Positions 44,785 to 53,895 are shown, counted from the stretch's first letter. The stretch: 64,000 bases of DNA from Streptomyces formicae (GCF_022647665.1 NZ_CP071872.1:3410001-3474000); one strand, 5' to 3'. The notes: generated by a model from the sequence alone, not told the origin. Program-made: numbers and translations.

Positions 44785-46113
44785 TCATCGGTCGCGCAGT
44801 GCGCGACGGTGGTCGTCGCCGCGCAGCGTGGCCAGGGCGAACACGCTGATCGCGCAGATGACGGCCACGTAGTACGCGGGGATGTCGATATTGCCGGTCC
44901 GCTTGATCGTTTCGGTGATGATGAGGCCGGCGCAGCCGGAGAAGACCGCGTTCGACAGCGCGTACGCGAGACCGAGGCCGGTGTAGCGGACGTGGGTCGG
45001 GAACATCTCCGCCAGCATCGCCGGCCCCGGGCCCGCCATCAGCCCGACCACGGCACCGGCGGCCAGCACCGCGAAGCCCTTGGCGGCCGCCGGGACGCTC
45101 GCGTCCTGCAACACGTTGAGCAGCGGGAAGGCCATCACCGCGGCCAGCACCGCGCCGCTCGTCATCACCGCGCGCCTGCCGATCCGGTCGCTCAGGGCGC
45201 CCGCCGGGATGATCGCCGCCGCGAAACCGAGGTTGGCGACGACGGTGGCGATCAGCGCCTGCCGGAAGGTCGCGTCGAGGACGCTCTGGAGGTACGAGGG
45301 CATGACGACGAGGAACGTGTACCCGGCCGCCGACCAGCCCATGAGCCGGCCCGCTCCGAGCGCGATGGCCTTGGCGGTCTCACGGGTCGTCGCGCCCGCC
45401 GGCCGCGCCGCGGCGGTCGTACGCTCCTCCCGGTCCCGCCGGAAGGCGGGCGTCTCGTCCAGCCTCAGCCGCAGCCACAGGGCACCCAGCCCCATGGGCA
45501 GGGTGAGCAGGAACGGCAGCCGCCATCCCCACGAGCCGAGCTGGTCCGCGGTCAGTACGGTCGCCAGCAGCGCCGCGATGCCGGCGCCCCCGAGCAGGCC
45601 GAGCGCCACGGTGAACGACTGCCACGACCCGTACAGGCCGCGCCTGCCCGGCGGGGCGAACTCCGTCATGATCGAGACGGCACCCCCGAACTCCCCTCCC
45701 GCGGAGAGCCCTTGGACCACGCGCAGGAGCGTGAGCAGCCACGGGGCGGTGCTGCCGATCGTCGCGTACGTCGGGAGCGCACCGATCAGCGTCGTGGCGC
45801 CGGTCATGAGCAGGACCACGAGGATCAGCGTGGGGCGCCGCCCGATCCGGTCGCCCACGCGGCCGAAGACGGCGGCGCCGACCGGGCGGAAGAAGAAGGC
45901 GAGTGCGAACGAGGCGTACGTCTTGACGAGGGCCTCGACGTCGCTTCCGCCCTCCGGGGTGAAGAAGTTGGCGGCGATGATCGTGGCGAAGTAGCCGTAG
46001 ACGCCGAACTCGTACCACTCGATGAAGTTCCCGACCGAGCCCGCGACCAGTGCTCTGCGGGAACGCGGCGACGCGGGGGACGCCTCGGCAGGACCGTGCA
46101 CGGAGGTGGTCAT
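44785..46113 (-). CDS. MHS-type MFS transporter in operon with anmK
   Basis: The 442-residue protein of the metabolite:H+ symporter family has 12 hydrophobic segments with the MHS hallmarks. These are GNFIEWYEFGVYGYF in helix 1, RPVGAAVFGRVGDRIGRRPTL after helix 2, and LLRVVQGLSAGGEFGGA in helix 4. MHS proteins import organic acids, betaines or sugar acids with protons. The tight linkage to anmK suggests uptake of a cell-wall turnover sugar such as anhydro-MurNAc, which is an inference. A perfect 10-bp inverted repeat lies upstream of the start. Confidence 0.88.
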   Translation of the reverse strand: MTTSVHGPAEASPASPRSRRALVAGSVGNFIEWYEFGVYGYFATIIAANFFTPEGGSDVEALVKTYASFALAFFFRPVGAAVFGRVGDRIGRRPTLILVVLLMTGATTLIGALPTYATIGSTAPWLLTLLRVVQGLSAGGEFGGAVSIMTEFAPPGRRGLYGSWQSFTVALGLLGGAGIAALLATVLTADQLGSWGWRLPFLLTLPMGLGALWLRLRLDETPAFRRDREERTTAAARPAGATTRETAKAIALGAGRLMGWSAAGYTFLVVMPSYLQSVLDATFRQALIATVVANLGFAAAIIPAGALSDRIGRRAVMTSGAVLAAVMAFPLLNVLQDASVPAAAKGFAVLAAGAVVGLMAGPGPAMLAEMFPTHVRYTGLGLAYALSNAVFSGCAGLIITETIKRTGNIDIPAYYVAVICAISVFALATLRGDDHRRALRDR

Positions 46114-46171
46114 GGGTGGGTGCCCCCTTCGGCGTCGCTGGTGCGCGGTGGACGACGACGATCAACGTCGG

Positions 46172-46220
46172 GTGAAAGTTAGTTACATCATCGCGTCGGG
46201 ATGCTGTCAATAACTTTCAC
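46172..46220. promoter_or_regulatory. Inverted-repeat operator of the transporter-anmK operon
   Basis: GTGAAAGTTA (46172-46181) and TAACTTTCAC (46211-46220) are perfect 10-bp inverted arms separated by 29 bases, 59 bases upstream of the transporter start. The arms contain TGAAA/TTTCA, as in sites of RpiR/MurR-type regulators of amino-sugar genes (family knowledge). No such regulator gene is in the window. Confidence 0.75.
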
Positions 46221-46275
46221 AAAGGGCTCGCGGCCGTATCGACGGCAGGGGCACCCGGTTGTTCCGCTGTGCCGG

Positions 46276-46626
46276 TCACCCGGCGTCCGGGAACTCCCCG
46301 GACATCGCCGCCGCCATCCGCAGATGCGGGGCCGCCTCCTCGCCCCGCCCCTGCCGCTCCAGCGTCCGGCCGAGCATGAGCCGGGCGTACTGCTCCACCG
46401 GGTCGCGCTCCAGGACGGTGCGCAGCTCGGCCTCGGCCTTGCGGAGCTGTGCGGAGTGGTAGTACGCACGGGCCAGCAGCAGCCGGGGTGCGACCTGCTC
46501 CGGAACCTCGTCCACCAGTCCGCCGAGGATGCGCGCGGCCGTGACGTACTCCTTGGCGTCGAAGAACATCTGCGCCCGGTTCCAGCGGTCCGCCGCGGTG
46601 CCGAACTCGTAGTAGCGCTCGCTCAC
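46276..46626 (-). CDS. Tetratricopeptide-repeat protein
   Basis: The 116-residue soluble protein is built of TPR helices: YYEFGTAADRWNRAQMFFDA, EYVTAARILGGLVDEVPEQVAPRLLLARAYYHSAQ, KAEAELRTVLERDPVEQYARLMLGRTLERQG. GTG 46626 was chosen because GGAGAG precedes it directly; an in-frame ATG 108 bases upstream would add a low-complexity Arg/Gly tail. TPR proteins mediate protein contacts; the partner is unknown. It is divergent from the pirin gene. Confidence 0.85.
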   Translation of the reverse strand: MSERYYEFGTAADRWNRAQMFFDAKEYVTAARILGGLVDEVPEQVAPRLLLARAYYHSAQLRKAEAELRTVLERDPVEQYARLMLGRTLERQGRGEEAAPHLRMAAAMSGEFPDAG

Positions 46627-46781
46627 TTGCTCTCCTTCCGTGCGTCGCCCCCCGCCGCGGGTCCCGGGCTTCTCCGGGCCCCGCTCGGTGCTCGCAGTGC
46701 CGCCAACCGTCAGAAGTGGTTGAATATTCCACAACAGCGTGGTGCGGCACGCCGCACGCGCACGGCACTAGGTTGGGCACC

Positions 46782-47747
46782 ATGAGCAATCTTGATCGTC
46801 AGGCTTCGCTCTCCGTCTGCGGCGGCCGCGGCTTCGTCGTCGCCGAGCCGGTGCGTGAGCTCCTCGCTCCGCGCCGCGTCCAGCTCGGCGAATCCACCGA
46901 GGTGCGCCGCCTGCTCCCCAACCTCGGCCGCCGCATGGTCGGGGCCTGGTGCTTCGTCGACCACTACGGCCCCGACGACATCGCCGACGAGCCCGGCATG
47001 CAGGTCCCGCCGCATCCGCACATGGGCCTGCAGACCGTCAGCTGGCTGCACGAGGGCGAGGTCCTGCACCGCGACAGCGTCGGCAGCCTCCAGACGATCC
47101 GGCCGCGCGAGCTCGGGCTCATGACCTCGGGACAGGCGATCAGCCACTCCGAGGAGAGCCCCAGGTCCCATGCGCGCTTCCTCCACGGCGCGCAGCTGTG
47201 GGTCGCCCTCCCCGAGGCGCACCGCCACGTGGAGCCCCACTTCCAGCACCACCCCGAGCTGCCGCAGGTCACCGCCGCCGGACTGACCGCCACGGTCATC
47301 CTGGGCGACCTCGACGGCGCCGCCTCGCCCGGCACGGCCTACACCCCGATCACGGGCGCGGACCTCGCCCTCACCCGCGGCACCGAAACCCGCCTCCCCC
47401 TGGAACCCGACTTCGAGTACGCCGTCCTCTCCATGTCGGGCGAGGCCCACGTCGACGGCGTGCCCCTCCTCCCCGGATCCATGCTCTACCTGGGCTGCGG
47501 ACGCACGGAACTCCCGCTGCGCGCCGAGTCGGACGCGGGCCTGATGCTTCTCGGCGGCGAGCCGTTCGACGAGGAGATCGTCATGTGGTGGAACTTCATC
47601 GGCCGTACGAACGAGGAGATCCGGCAGGCCCGTTCGGACTGGATGACGGGCCCCCGCTTCGGCGAGGTCAAGGGCTACGACGGCGACCCCCTCGCCGCCC
47701 CCGAGCTCCCGCCGGTGCCGCTGAAGCCGCGCGGGCGCGTGCGCTGA
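46782..47747 (+). CDS. Pirin family protein
   Basis: The 321-residue bicupin protein has the metal-binding N-terminal cupin PPHPHMGLQTVSWLHEGEVLHRDS, with His residues and Glu placed as in pirins. MTSGQAISHSEES follows, and then a second cupin. Pirins are iron-binding proteins, some with quercetinase activity and others with regulatory roles. The ATG lies 7 bases after TAGGTT, so it is probably leaderless. The role here is unknown. Confidence 0.92.
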   Translation: MSNLDRQASLSVCGGRGFVVAEPVRELLAPRRVQLGESTEVRRLLPNLGRRMVGAWCFVDHYGPDDIADEPGMQVPPHPHMGLQTVSWLHEGEVLHRDSVGSLQTIRPRELGLMTSGQAISHSEESPRSHARFLHGAQLWVALPEAHRHVEPHFQHHPELPQVTAAGLTATVILGDLDGAASPGTAYTPITGADLALTRGTETRLPLEPDFEYAVLSMSGEAHVDGVPLLPGSMLYLGCGRTELPLRAESDAGLMLLGGEPFDEEIVMWWNFIGRTNEEIRQARSDWMTGPRFGEVKGYDGDPLAAPELPPVPLKPRGRVR

Positions 47748-47829
47748 CCTGCGGGTTTCACCGACCACGAAAGGAGCACAATCGAGGGAGGGGGTACGGC
47801 AACACGGCTCGGCCTGGAAGGTGAGTGAG

Positions 47830-48744
47830 ATGCCAGGTCCCGGATCCCGTTCGCGCTACGCCCCGGACCGGGGCCTCACCACCCGCATGGTGACGACGAT
47901 GTTCCTGATCGGACTGGTCTACGTGGTCTTCGTCGGCGTCCTGCTGGTCGCCCTCCAGAACGCATGGCCCGTCATCCTGGTGGTCGCGGGCGGCCTCTTC
48001 ATCGCGCAGTTCTGGTTCAGCGACCGGATCGCGGCCTACAGCATGGGCGCCCGCGAGGTCACGCCCGAGCAGGCACCGGAGCTGCACGGCGCCGTCGACC
48101 GCATCTGCGCCCTCGCCGACATGCCCAAGCCGCGCGTGGCGATCGCCGACAGCGACGTCCCGAACGCCTTCGCGACCGGCCGAAACGAGCGCACCGCCCT
48201 GGTCTGCGCCACGACCGGCCTGCTGCGCCGTCTGGAGCCGGAGGAGCTGGAGGGCGTCCTCGCCCACGAGCTCTCGCACGTCGCCCATCGCGATGTCGCG
48301 GTGATGACCATCGCCTCGTTCCTGGGCGTGCTCGCGGGCACGATGACCCGTGTCTGGCTCTACACCGGCATCGGCCGGAGCAGCCGTGACAGCAACACCG
48401 CCATCGCCATGCTCCTCGTGCCCCTGGTCAGCGCCGTCGTCTACGTCATCAGCTTCCTGCTGACCCGGCTGCTCTCCCGCTACCGCGAGCTGTCCGCCGA
48501 CCGCGCCGCCGCCCTGCTCACCGGGCGCCCCTCGGCGCTCGCCTCCGCGCTGACGAAGGTGACGGGCCAGATGGCGCGGATCCCGACGCAGGACCTGCGC
48601 AAGGCCGAGCCGTTCAACGCGTTCTGGTTCGCCCCCGCGTTCTCCTCCAAGGAGAGCCTGAGCAGGCTGCTCTCCTCGCATCCGACGCTGGAGCAGCGGC
48701 TGGACCAGCTGGCCAGGATCTCGACCCAGCTCGGCCGCGCATGA
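47830..48744 (+). CDS. htpX: HtpX-like membrane zinc metalloprotease
   Basis: HtpX is an M48-family protease that degrades misfolded membrane proteins. The 304-residue protein has four hydrophobic segments, two before and two after the zinc motif HELSHVAHRD (HExxH), and a distal Glu in YRELSADRAAA as third ligand. ATG 47830 is preferred because GGAAGG then has normal spacing; GTG 47821 would add three residues. It is directly followed by pspAB, a pairing typical of actinobacteria, and the two probably share a membrane-stress function. Confidence 0.93.
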   Translation: MPGPGSRSRYAPDRGLTTRMVTTMFLIGLVYVVFVGVLLVALQNAWPVILVVAGGLFIAQFWFSDRIAAYSMGAREVTPEQAPELHGAVDRICALADMPKPRVAIADSDVPNAFATGRNERTALVCATTGLLRRLEPEELEGVLAHELSHVAHRDVAVMTIASFLGVLAGTMTRVWLYTGIGRSSRDSNTAIAMLLVPLVSAVVYVISFLLTRLLSRYRELSADRAAALLTGRPSALASALTKVTGQMARIPTQDLRKAEPFNAFWFAPAFSSKESLSRLLSSHPTLEQRLDQLARISTQLGRA

Positions 48745-48775
48745 CACCGCCGCCCAGGACGGAGGCGCTTTCCCC

Positions 48776-49384
48776 GTGGGACTCCTCGACACCATCCTCG
48801 GACGCAGCAAACCGGTTCGTCCCGACCTCGACCAGCTCTTCGCCCTGCCGGCCGCCGCGATCACCCTCCAGGCGGGCGCCGGGCTCCTGCCGACCGGCGC
48901 GGGCTCGGTCTGCTTCGCCAGCGTGGAGGGCGGTGCCTTCGCCAGGCTCCAGGAGGAGGTACGGGAACTCCTCGACGCCGACACCGGCCGGGGCGGCGTA
49001 CCCGTCGAGTTCAGCCAGGACGCCTACGGCTACACCTGGCTGCTGGCCCGCCACCCCGCCGACGACACGGTCTCCCTGGTCAACGACCTGCACGCCGTCA
49101 ACACCCTCCTCCAGGACGCCGGATTCGGCCCACAGCTGCTCTGCTCCCTGATCGGCTTCCGCGACGCCGCGCAGGAGCGGGCGTCGGCACTCGTCTACCT
49201 CTACAAGCGCGGCACCTTCTACCCCTTCGCACCGCTTCCCGGCACGGCCGAGAAGCGCGACAGCACCCTGGAACTCCAGATCAGGTCACTGCTCGGGGAC
49301 GACCTGCGGATCGAACCCGACCTGGGCCGCTGGTTCCCGGTGTGGGGTGCGCCGGGACTGGGGCCGGCCGTCGAGGAGCGCTGA
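48776..49384 (+). CDS. pspAB: PspA-associated protein PspAB
   Basis: The 202-residue cytoplasmic protein matches the PspAB family by its N-terminus (MGLLDTILGRSKPVRPDLDQ LFALPAAAITL), the central YGYTWLLARHP and the C-terminal FAPLPGTAEKRDSTLELQIRS. PspAB accompanies PspA or HtpX in actinobacterial envelope-stress systems; its biochemical role is not established. The GTG follows GGACGGAGG with 12 bases spacing. It lies 31 bases after htpX in the same operon. Confidence 0.85.
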   Translation: MGLLDTILGRSKPVRPDLDQLFALPAAAITLQAGAGLLPTGAGSVCFASVEGGAFARLQEEVRELLDADTGRGGVPVEFSQDAYGYTWLLARHPADDTVSLVNDLHAVNTLLQDAGFGPQLLCSLIGFRDAAQERASALVYLYKRGTFYPFAPLPGTAEKRDSTLELQIRSLLGDDLRIEPDLGRWFPVWGAPGLGPAVEER

Positions 49385-49502
49385 GGGCTGCGTCCGTATC
49401 GACAGCGGTGAGCCGGTCCGGGCGAAGCGATTTTCGGGTATTGCATAAACAGGGCGTAATTCGTCCCTCGGGGCCGAGGAGCGCGCGGGAAAGGAGGACG
49501 CG

Positions 49503-49979
49503 ATGTCGGACGAGGCAAGAGGCGACGACGTCTACCAGCCGGAGTTCTCCGATGTGAAGAACCCGCCCGCCGACGATCTCGACCTGCAGAACGTGCTCGA
49601 CGAGCTGGACCTGGACGGGACCCTCGACGAGGGCTATTCCCCGTTGGAGAAGCCGCTGGCCGTGGACAGGTTCGGCACCACGGGTGAGGAGCAGATGCGG
49701 GGCGAGCCCTTGGAGGAGCGCCTGGCGCAGGAGCTGTCGGACGTGGAGGCGCCCGAGGGGGACGGCATCGGTGATCTGCCGTGCGACGGCGAACCCGTGG
49801 ACGAGGAGGCCGGGGACGCCCGCACCGGCAGGCTGCTTCCGGAGATCGATGCCACGGGCCGCGCCGTCGACATGATCGCCCACGACGTCGGCATCGACGG
49901 TGGGGCGGCATCCGCGGAGGAGGCGGCCATGCACACCATCGCGGACGAGGAGGAGGGGGAGGTGGAGGACCTCCAGTGA
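49503..49979 (+). CDS. DUF5709 acidic protein
   Basis: The 158-residue very acidic protein (VYQPEFSDVKNPPADDLDLQ, LDEGYSPLEKPLAVDRFGTT, ATGRAVDMIAHDVGIDGGAA) matches the DUF5709 family of actinobacteria. Members are often stress-induced and have no known activity. AAGGAGG lies just upstream of the ATG. It is probably intrinsically disordered. Confidence 0.85.
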   Translation: MSDEARGDDVYQPEFSDVKNPPADDLDLQNVLDELDLDGTLDEGYSPLEKPLAVDRFGTTGEEQMRGEPLEERLAQELSDVEAPEGDGIGDLPCDGEPVDEEAGDARTGRLLPEIDATGRAVDMIAHDVGIDGGAASAEEAAMHTIADEEEGEVEDLQ

Positions 49980-50179
49980 GGTGGGTCCTGGCCCGCAGTG
50001 AGGTGGGCCTCCGGCCCGGTGCGGTTCCGCCCGGGCTCGCGACATGCATCACAAACGATCGGCGCGGTGAGGGTCGCGGACGCCGACGTTGTGCCTGGAC
50101 AGGCGCCCTTTCGGTACATGCCGTGATCCGTCGCTCACCGTGAGCAAGGTGCCCGGCTGAGTCTATGGTCGATATCCGG

Positions 50180-50202
50180 GCCGCCCGATTGGGCGGCTTT
50201 TG
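50180..50202 (+). terminator. Classical intrinsic terminator
   Basis: GCCGCCC-GATT-GGGCGGC followed directly by TTTTGT is a textbook Rho-independent terminator, rare in this genome for its T-run. It lies upstream of the ProP-like transporter gene. The preceding stretch 49980-50179 holds no recognisable gene. Confidence 0.85.
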
Positions 50203-50238
50203 TCCTTGCAGTCGACCGAAAGGCAGGCGAGCGGAACC

Positions 50239-51657
50239 TTGCCGGGCGCCACTACCCTCGCACCGATCCTGAGCAAAGCCCCCCACCACGGACGGGGCAC
50301 CGCCGCGGACGCCACCGTCACCGACCCCGCGCTCGTCAAGCGCGCTGTGAAGGCGGCCGCACTCGGCAACGCGATGGAGTGGTTCGACTTCGGCGTCTAC
50401 AGCTACATCGCCGTGACCCTGGGCAAGGTCTTCTTCCCGTCCGGCAACCCCACCGCCCAGCTGCTCTCCACTTTCGGCGCCTTCGCCGCGGCCTTCCTCG
50501 TCCGCCCGCTCGGAGGCATGGTCTTCGGCCCGCTGGGCGACCGCATCGGCCGCCAGAAGGTCCTCGCCCTCACCATGATCATGATGGCGGCCGGCACCTT
50601 CGCCATCGGCCTGATCCCCTCGTACGCGGCGATCGGCGTGGGTGCGCCGATCCTGCTGCTCGTGGCCCGGCTGGTGCAGGGCTTCTCGACGGGCGGCGAG
50701 TACGCGGGCGCGACGACGTTCATCGCCGAGTACGCGCCCGACAAGAAGCGCGGCTTCTTGGGCAGCTGGCTGGAGTTCGGCACGCTCGCCGGATACATCG
50801 CCGGTGCGGGTCTCGTCACCCTGATGACGGCACTGCTGTCCTCCGAGGACCTGCTGTCCTGGGGCTGGCGCATCCCGTTCCTGATCGCGGGCCCGATGGG
50901 CATCATCGGCCTCTACATGCGGACGAAGCTGGAGGAGACCCCGGCGTTCGCCGCCGAGCTGGAGAAGGCGGCGCGTGAGGAGCGCGAGCGGCCGAAGGTG
51001 CCGCTGCGGGACATGGTCACGGGGCAGTGGAAGTCGCTGCTGCTGTGCATGGGCCTCGTCCTGGTCTTCAACGTCACGGACTACATGCTCCTGTCCTACA
51101 TGCCGAGCTATCTGACGAGTGAGCTCCGGTACGACGAGACCCACGGCCTGCTGGTGGTGCTCGGCGTCATGGCGCTGATGATGATCGTGCAGCCGTTCGC
51201 GGGCGCGCTGTCGGACCGTGTCGGCCGCCGCCCGGTGATCGCCGCGGGTTGCGCGGGCTTCCTCCTGCTCTCCGTCCCCGCGCTGCTGCTGATCCGCCAG
51301 GGCAGCCTGTTCGCCATCGCCCTCGGCATGGGCGCACTGGGCCTGCTCCTGGTCTGCTTCACCGCGGCGATGCCCTCGGCCCTGCCGGCGCTCTTCCCCA
51401 CCCGTGTCCGCTACGGCTCCCTGTCCATCGGCTTCAACGTCTCGGTGTCGCTCTTCGGCGGTACGACGCCGCTGGTGGTCACGGCCCTCATCGGCGCGAC
51501 GGGCGATGTGATGATGCCCGCGTACTACATGATGGCCGCGGCGGTCATCGGCGGTGCGGCGGTGTGGTTCATGGCGGAGTCCGCCGGGCGCCCGCTGCCG
51601 GGGTCGGCTCCCGCCGTGGAGACGGAGGCGGAGGCGCGGGCCCTTCGCGGGGCGTAG
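50239..51657 (+). CDS. MHS-family transporter (ProP-like)
   Basis: The 472-residue proton symporter has 12 helices and the family motifs GNAMEWFDFGVYSYI, RPLGGMVFGPLGDRIGRQKVL and LLVARLVQGFSTGGEYAGA. It resembles the osmoprotectant transporter ProP (proline/betaine), but without ProP's C-terminal coiled coil. TTG 50239 is chosen because the other in-frame start, TTG 50200, overlaps the terminator hairpin tail. The start is therefore less certain than the rest. It probably imports compatible solutes or organic acids. Confidence 0.85.
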   Translation: MPGATTLAPILSKAPHHGRGTAADATVTDPALVKRAVKAAALGNAMEWFDFGVYSYIAVTLGKVFFPSGNPTAQLLSTFGAFAAAFLVRPLGGMVFGPLGDRIGRQKVLALTMIMMAAGTFAIGLIPSYAAIGVGAPILLLVARLVQGFSTGGEYAGATTFIAEYAPDKKRGFLGSWLEFGTLAGYIAGAGLVTLMTALLSSEDLLSWGWRIPFLIAGPMGIIGLYMRTKLEETPAFAAELEKAAREERERPKVPLRDMVTGQWKSLLLCMGLVLVFNVTDYMLLSYMPSYLTSELRYDETHGLLVVLGVMALMMIVQPFAGALSDRVGRRPVIAAGCAGFLLLSVPALLLIRQGSLFAIALGMGALGLLLVCFTAAMPSALPALFPTRVRYGSLSIGFNVSVSLFGGTTPLVVTALIGATGDVMMPAYYMMAAAVIGGAAVWFMAESAGRPLPGSAPAVETEAEARALRGA

Positions 51658-51687
51658 TGCCACCGGGTGCGGGGCGCGGGTGGTGGG

Positions 51688-51763
51688 GCGCCCCCTCGGG
51701 CCGGCTGACAAACGCGCCCCCTTCGGCCGGCTGACAGGGCGCCCCCTTGGGCCCGCTGACAGG
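51688..51763 (+). repeat. 25/26-bp tandem repeat
   Basis: Three consecutive units beginning gcgccccc and ending ggctgacag (or gctgacaaac) lie 30 bases after the transporter stop. The second and third units are 25 bp and differ at two positions; the first is 26 bp. Confidence 0.9.
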
Positions 51764-51822
51764 GCCGCGCGAACCCATGGCGTGCCGGGGCCGTTCCCCA
51801 GGGCCATGGGTGGGCTGCCGGA

Positions 51823-52485
51823 TCAGGCCCCGTCGAGGTAGCGCAGCACCGCCAGCACCCGGCGGTGCCCGTCCTCCGTGCGCGGCAGCCTCAGCTTTGT
51901 GAAGATGCCCGCCGTGTGCTTCTCCACCGCACGCTGCGAGATGCCGAGGGCCGTGGCGATCGCCGCGTTCGTGCGGCCCTCGGCCATCAGGGCGAGCACC
52001 TCGTGCTCGCGGTCGGTCAGCGCCGCCAGACCACCGTCCTGCCCGTGCGCCCCCGCACCGCGCGCCGCCAGCAGCTGGGAGACGACCTCCGGGTCGAGCG
52101 CCGTGCCGCCCTCGGCCACGCGGTGGAGGGCGTCGACGAAGTCCCCGACGTCGACGACCCGTTCCTTGAGGAGATAGCCGAAGCCGGCCATGCCGGTGGC
52201 GGCGAGGCGGTCGGCGTAGCGCGTCTCCACGTACTGCGAGAAGAGCAGCACCCCGAGCCGCGGATAGCGCTCGCGCAGGGCCAGCGCCGCCCGCAGGCCC
52301 TCGTCCCGGTGGTCCGGTGGCATCCGGATGTCGGCGACGACCGCGTCCGGCAGGTGCTCGGCCACGGCGGCCAGCAGCGCCTCCGCGTCGCCGACGGACG
52401 CCACGACGTCCAGGCCGCGGTCGCGCAGCAGCTGCACAAGACCCTCCCGGACGACGGCGGCGTCCTCGGCGATCACGATGCGCAT
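51823..52485 (-). CDS. NarL/LuxR-family response regulator
   Basis: The 220-residue response regulator has a receiver domain with phospho-acceptor Asp52 (VVADIRMP) and acidic pocket EDAA, and a conserved Lys in LLKERV. The C-terminal LuxR helix-turn-helix reads LTDREHEVLALMAEGRTNAAI then ALGISQRAVEKHTAGIFTKL. The start overlaps the end of the kinase gene by 13 bases, so both are co-translated. With the ABC exporter genes upstream on the same strand it forms a four-gene exporter/two-component unit. Confidence 0.95.
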   Translation of the reverse strand: MRIVIAEDAAVVREGLVQLLRDRGLDVVASVGDAEALLAAVAEHLPDAVVADIRMPPDHRDEGLRAALALRERYPRLGVLLFSQYVETRYADRLAATGMAGFGYLLKERVVDVGDFVDALHRVAEGGTALDPEVVSQLLAARGAGAHGQDGGLAALTDREHEVLALMAEGRTNAAIATALGISQRAVEKHTAGIFTKLRLPRTEDGHRRVLAVLRYLDGA

Positions 52486-53771
52486 GCGGGGCTCTCCTGG
52501 CCGAGGGGCAGTTCGGCGGTCACGGTGGTCGGACCGCCGTCGGGGCTGTCGATCAGCAGCCGCCCGTCCACCGTACTCACCCGCTCGGCCAGCCCGGTGA
52601 GCCCCGTGCCGCCGACGCCGCGGCCCGTGCGCATGCGAGCCCCGCCGTGCCCGTCGTCCCGTACGACCAGACGGAGGACGCCGCCCTGCTCGTACGCCTC
52701 GATCTCGGCGCGCGAGGCGCCCGCGTGCCGGGCCGCGTTGGCGACGAGCTCCGCCGCGCAGAAGTACGCGATGGACGCGATGGCCTCCGGAGGCCGGACG
52801 GGCAGGTCGACGCGGGTCGTCACGGGCAGGCCGGCGCGCGTGGCCAGGGTCTCCAGGGCCACGTCCAGGCCGTCGTTGAGGGCCGGCGGATGGATGCCGC
52901 GGACCAGGTCGCGCAGCTCCGCGATCGCCGTACGGGAGTTGCCGAGGGCGGAGTCCACCAGCTCCCGGCCGCGGGCCAGTTCGGGGGCGTCGCCGGGTGC
53001 GCGGGCGAGCTGGTCCCGCGCGCCGGCGAGCGCCATCGCGACGGCGATCAGGCGGGACTGGGCGCCGTCGTGCAGGTCGCGCTCGATCCGGCGGAGGGTC
53101 GCGGCGGAGTCCTGCACGGCGAGCGCCCGGGTCTCCTCCAGGACGTGCACCCGGTCGTCGAGCCGGCCCCGGCCGAGAAGGGCGCGCGCCATGGGGCGTA
53201 CGACGAGGGTGAGCAGCCCGCGCGTCGACCAGGCGGCGAACGCCAGCACGGCCAGGCCCGCGGCAGCGGTGAGCAGGGCGGCGAGCCAGCTATCCATCCG
53301 GACGTCGCCGGCCAGCCCGACACCCCGCCGCCCGTCCTCCTCGACGGCGCGCCACCACAGGGGATAGGTCAGCCCGGCGAGCCCGTAGAGCCGCATGCCG
53401 ACGGACACGACGAAGAGGACGACGCCGACGGGCGCGTAGGCGATGGTGAACGCCGCCGCCCGCCACCCGTCGCTGTCGGTGAGCGCGGCGCGGAGGGATC
53501 CGACGAGGCCCGGGGCCTTCTCGCGCGCGGGCGGCGCAGCGATGTCCTCGCCGAGCAGCCCCCGCAGCAGCCCGCGGTGCAGCGCCCCCGTGCCCCGCGC
53601 CACGGCGAGCACGCCGACGAGCAGGACGAGCCCGACCTGGGTGACGGAGGTGACGAGGGAAACGGCGAGCAGAGCGAGGAGGACGACACCGCAGACGAAC
53701 CCAGGGAAGGGCGCGAGCAGCGTGTACGCCGCTTCACGCGGGGCGCCGAGGAATGTGCGGAGGTGGGGCAT
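52473..53771 (-). CDS. NarL-type sensor histidine kinase
   Basis: The 432-residue membrane kinase has a sensor region with about four hydrophobic segments (FVCGVVLLALLAVSLVTSV, FTIAYAPVGVVLFVVSVGM, LAALLTAAAGLAVLAFAAW). The HisKA_3 motif is ERDLHDGAQSRLIAVAMAL, and the ATPase domain carries VANAARHAGAS, DDGHGGARM and GVGGTGLTGLAERV. ATG 53771 is favoured over ATG 53786 because AAGG then lies at the right distance. This group senses envelope-active compounds or membrane state. Confidence 0.92.
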   Translation of the reverse strand: MPHLRTFLGAPREAAYTLLAPFPGFVCGVVLLALLAVSLVTSVTQVGLVLLVGVLAVARGTGALHRGLLRGLLGEDIAAPPAREKAPGLVGSLRAALTDSDGWRAAAFTIAYAPVGVVLFVVSVGMRLYGLAGLTYPLWWRAVEEDGRRGVGLAGDVRMDSWLAALLTAAAGLAVLAFAAWSTRGLLTLVVRPMARALLGRGRLDDRVHVLEETRALAVQDSAATLRRIERDLHDGAQSRLIAVAMALAGARDQLARAPGDAPELARGRELVDSALGNSRTAIAELRDLVRGIHPPALNDGLDVALETLATRAGLPVTTRVDLPVRPPEAIASIAYFCAAELVANAARHAGASRAEIEAYEQGGVLRLVVRDDGHGGARMRTGRGVGGTGLTGLAERVSTVDGRLLIDSPDGGPTTVTAELPLGQESPACAS

Positions 53772-53820
53772 GGACAGGGCCTTCATGTGGGTGGTGCCGG
53801 GTGGCGTGGTCGGGGCGCGA

Positions 53821-53895
53821 AGTGACTGAAGCTCGAAATGACTGAAGCTCGAAATGACTGAGGCTCGAAGTGGCTGCGGCTCGAAGTGGCTGTGG
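53821..53895 (-). repeat. 16-bp tandem repeat upstream of the kinase gene
   Basis: Four 16-bp units (agtgactgaagctcga and variants) plus a partial fifth lie directly upstream of the kinase start, between it and the permease stop. If transcribed they sit in the operon's inter-cistronic leader. Confidence 0.9.

Noticed and set aside
46782..47747. Pirin gene as a possible phiC31-type attB site
   Set aside because: phiC31 integrates in a pirin homologue of S. coelicolor, but the recalled attB core and its flanks are not visible here, and the gene is intact. The local integrase sits in the LLM gene instead.
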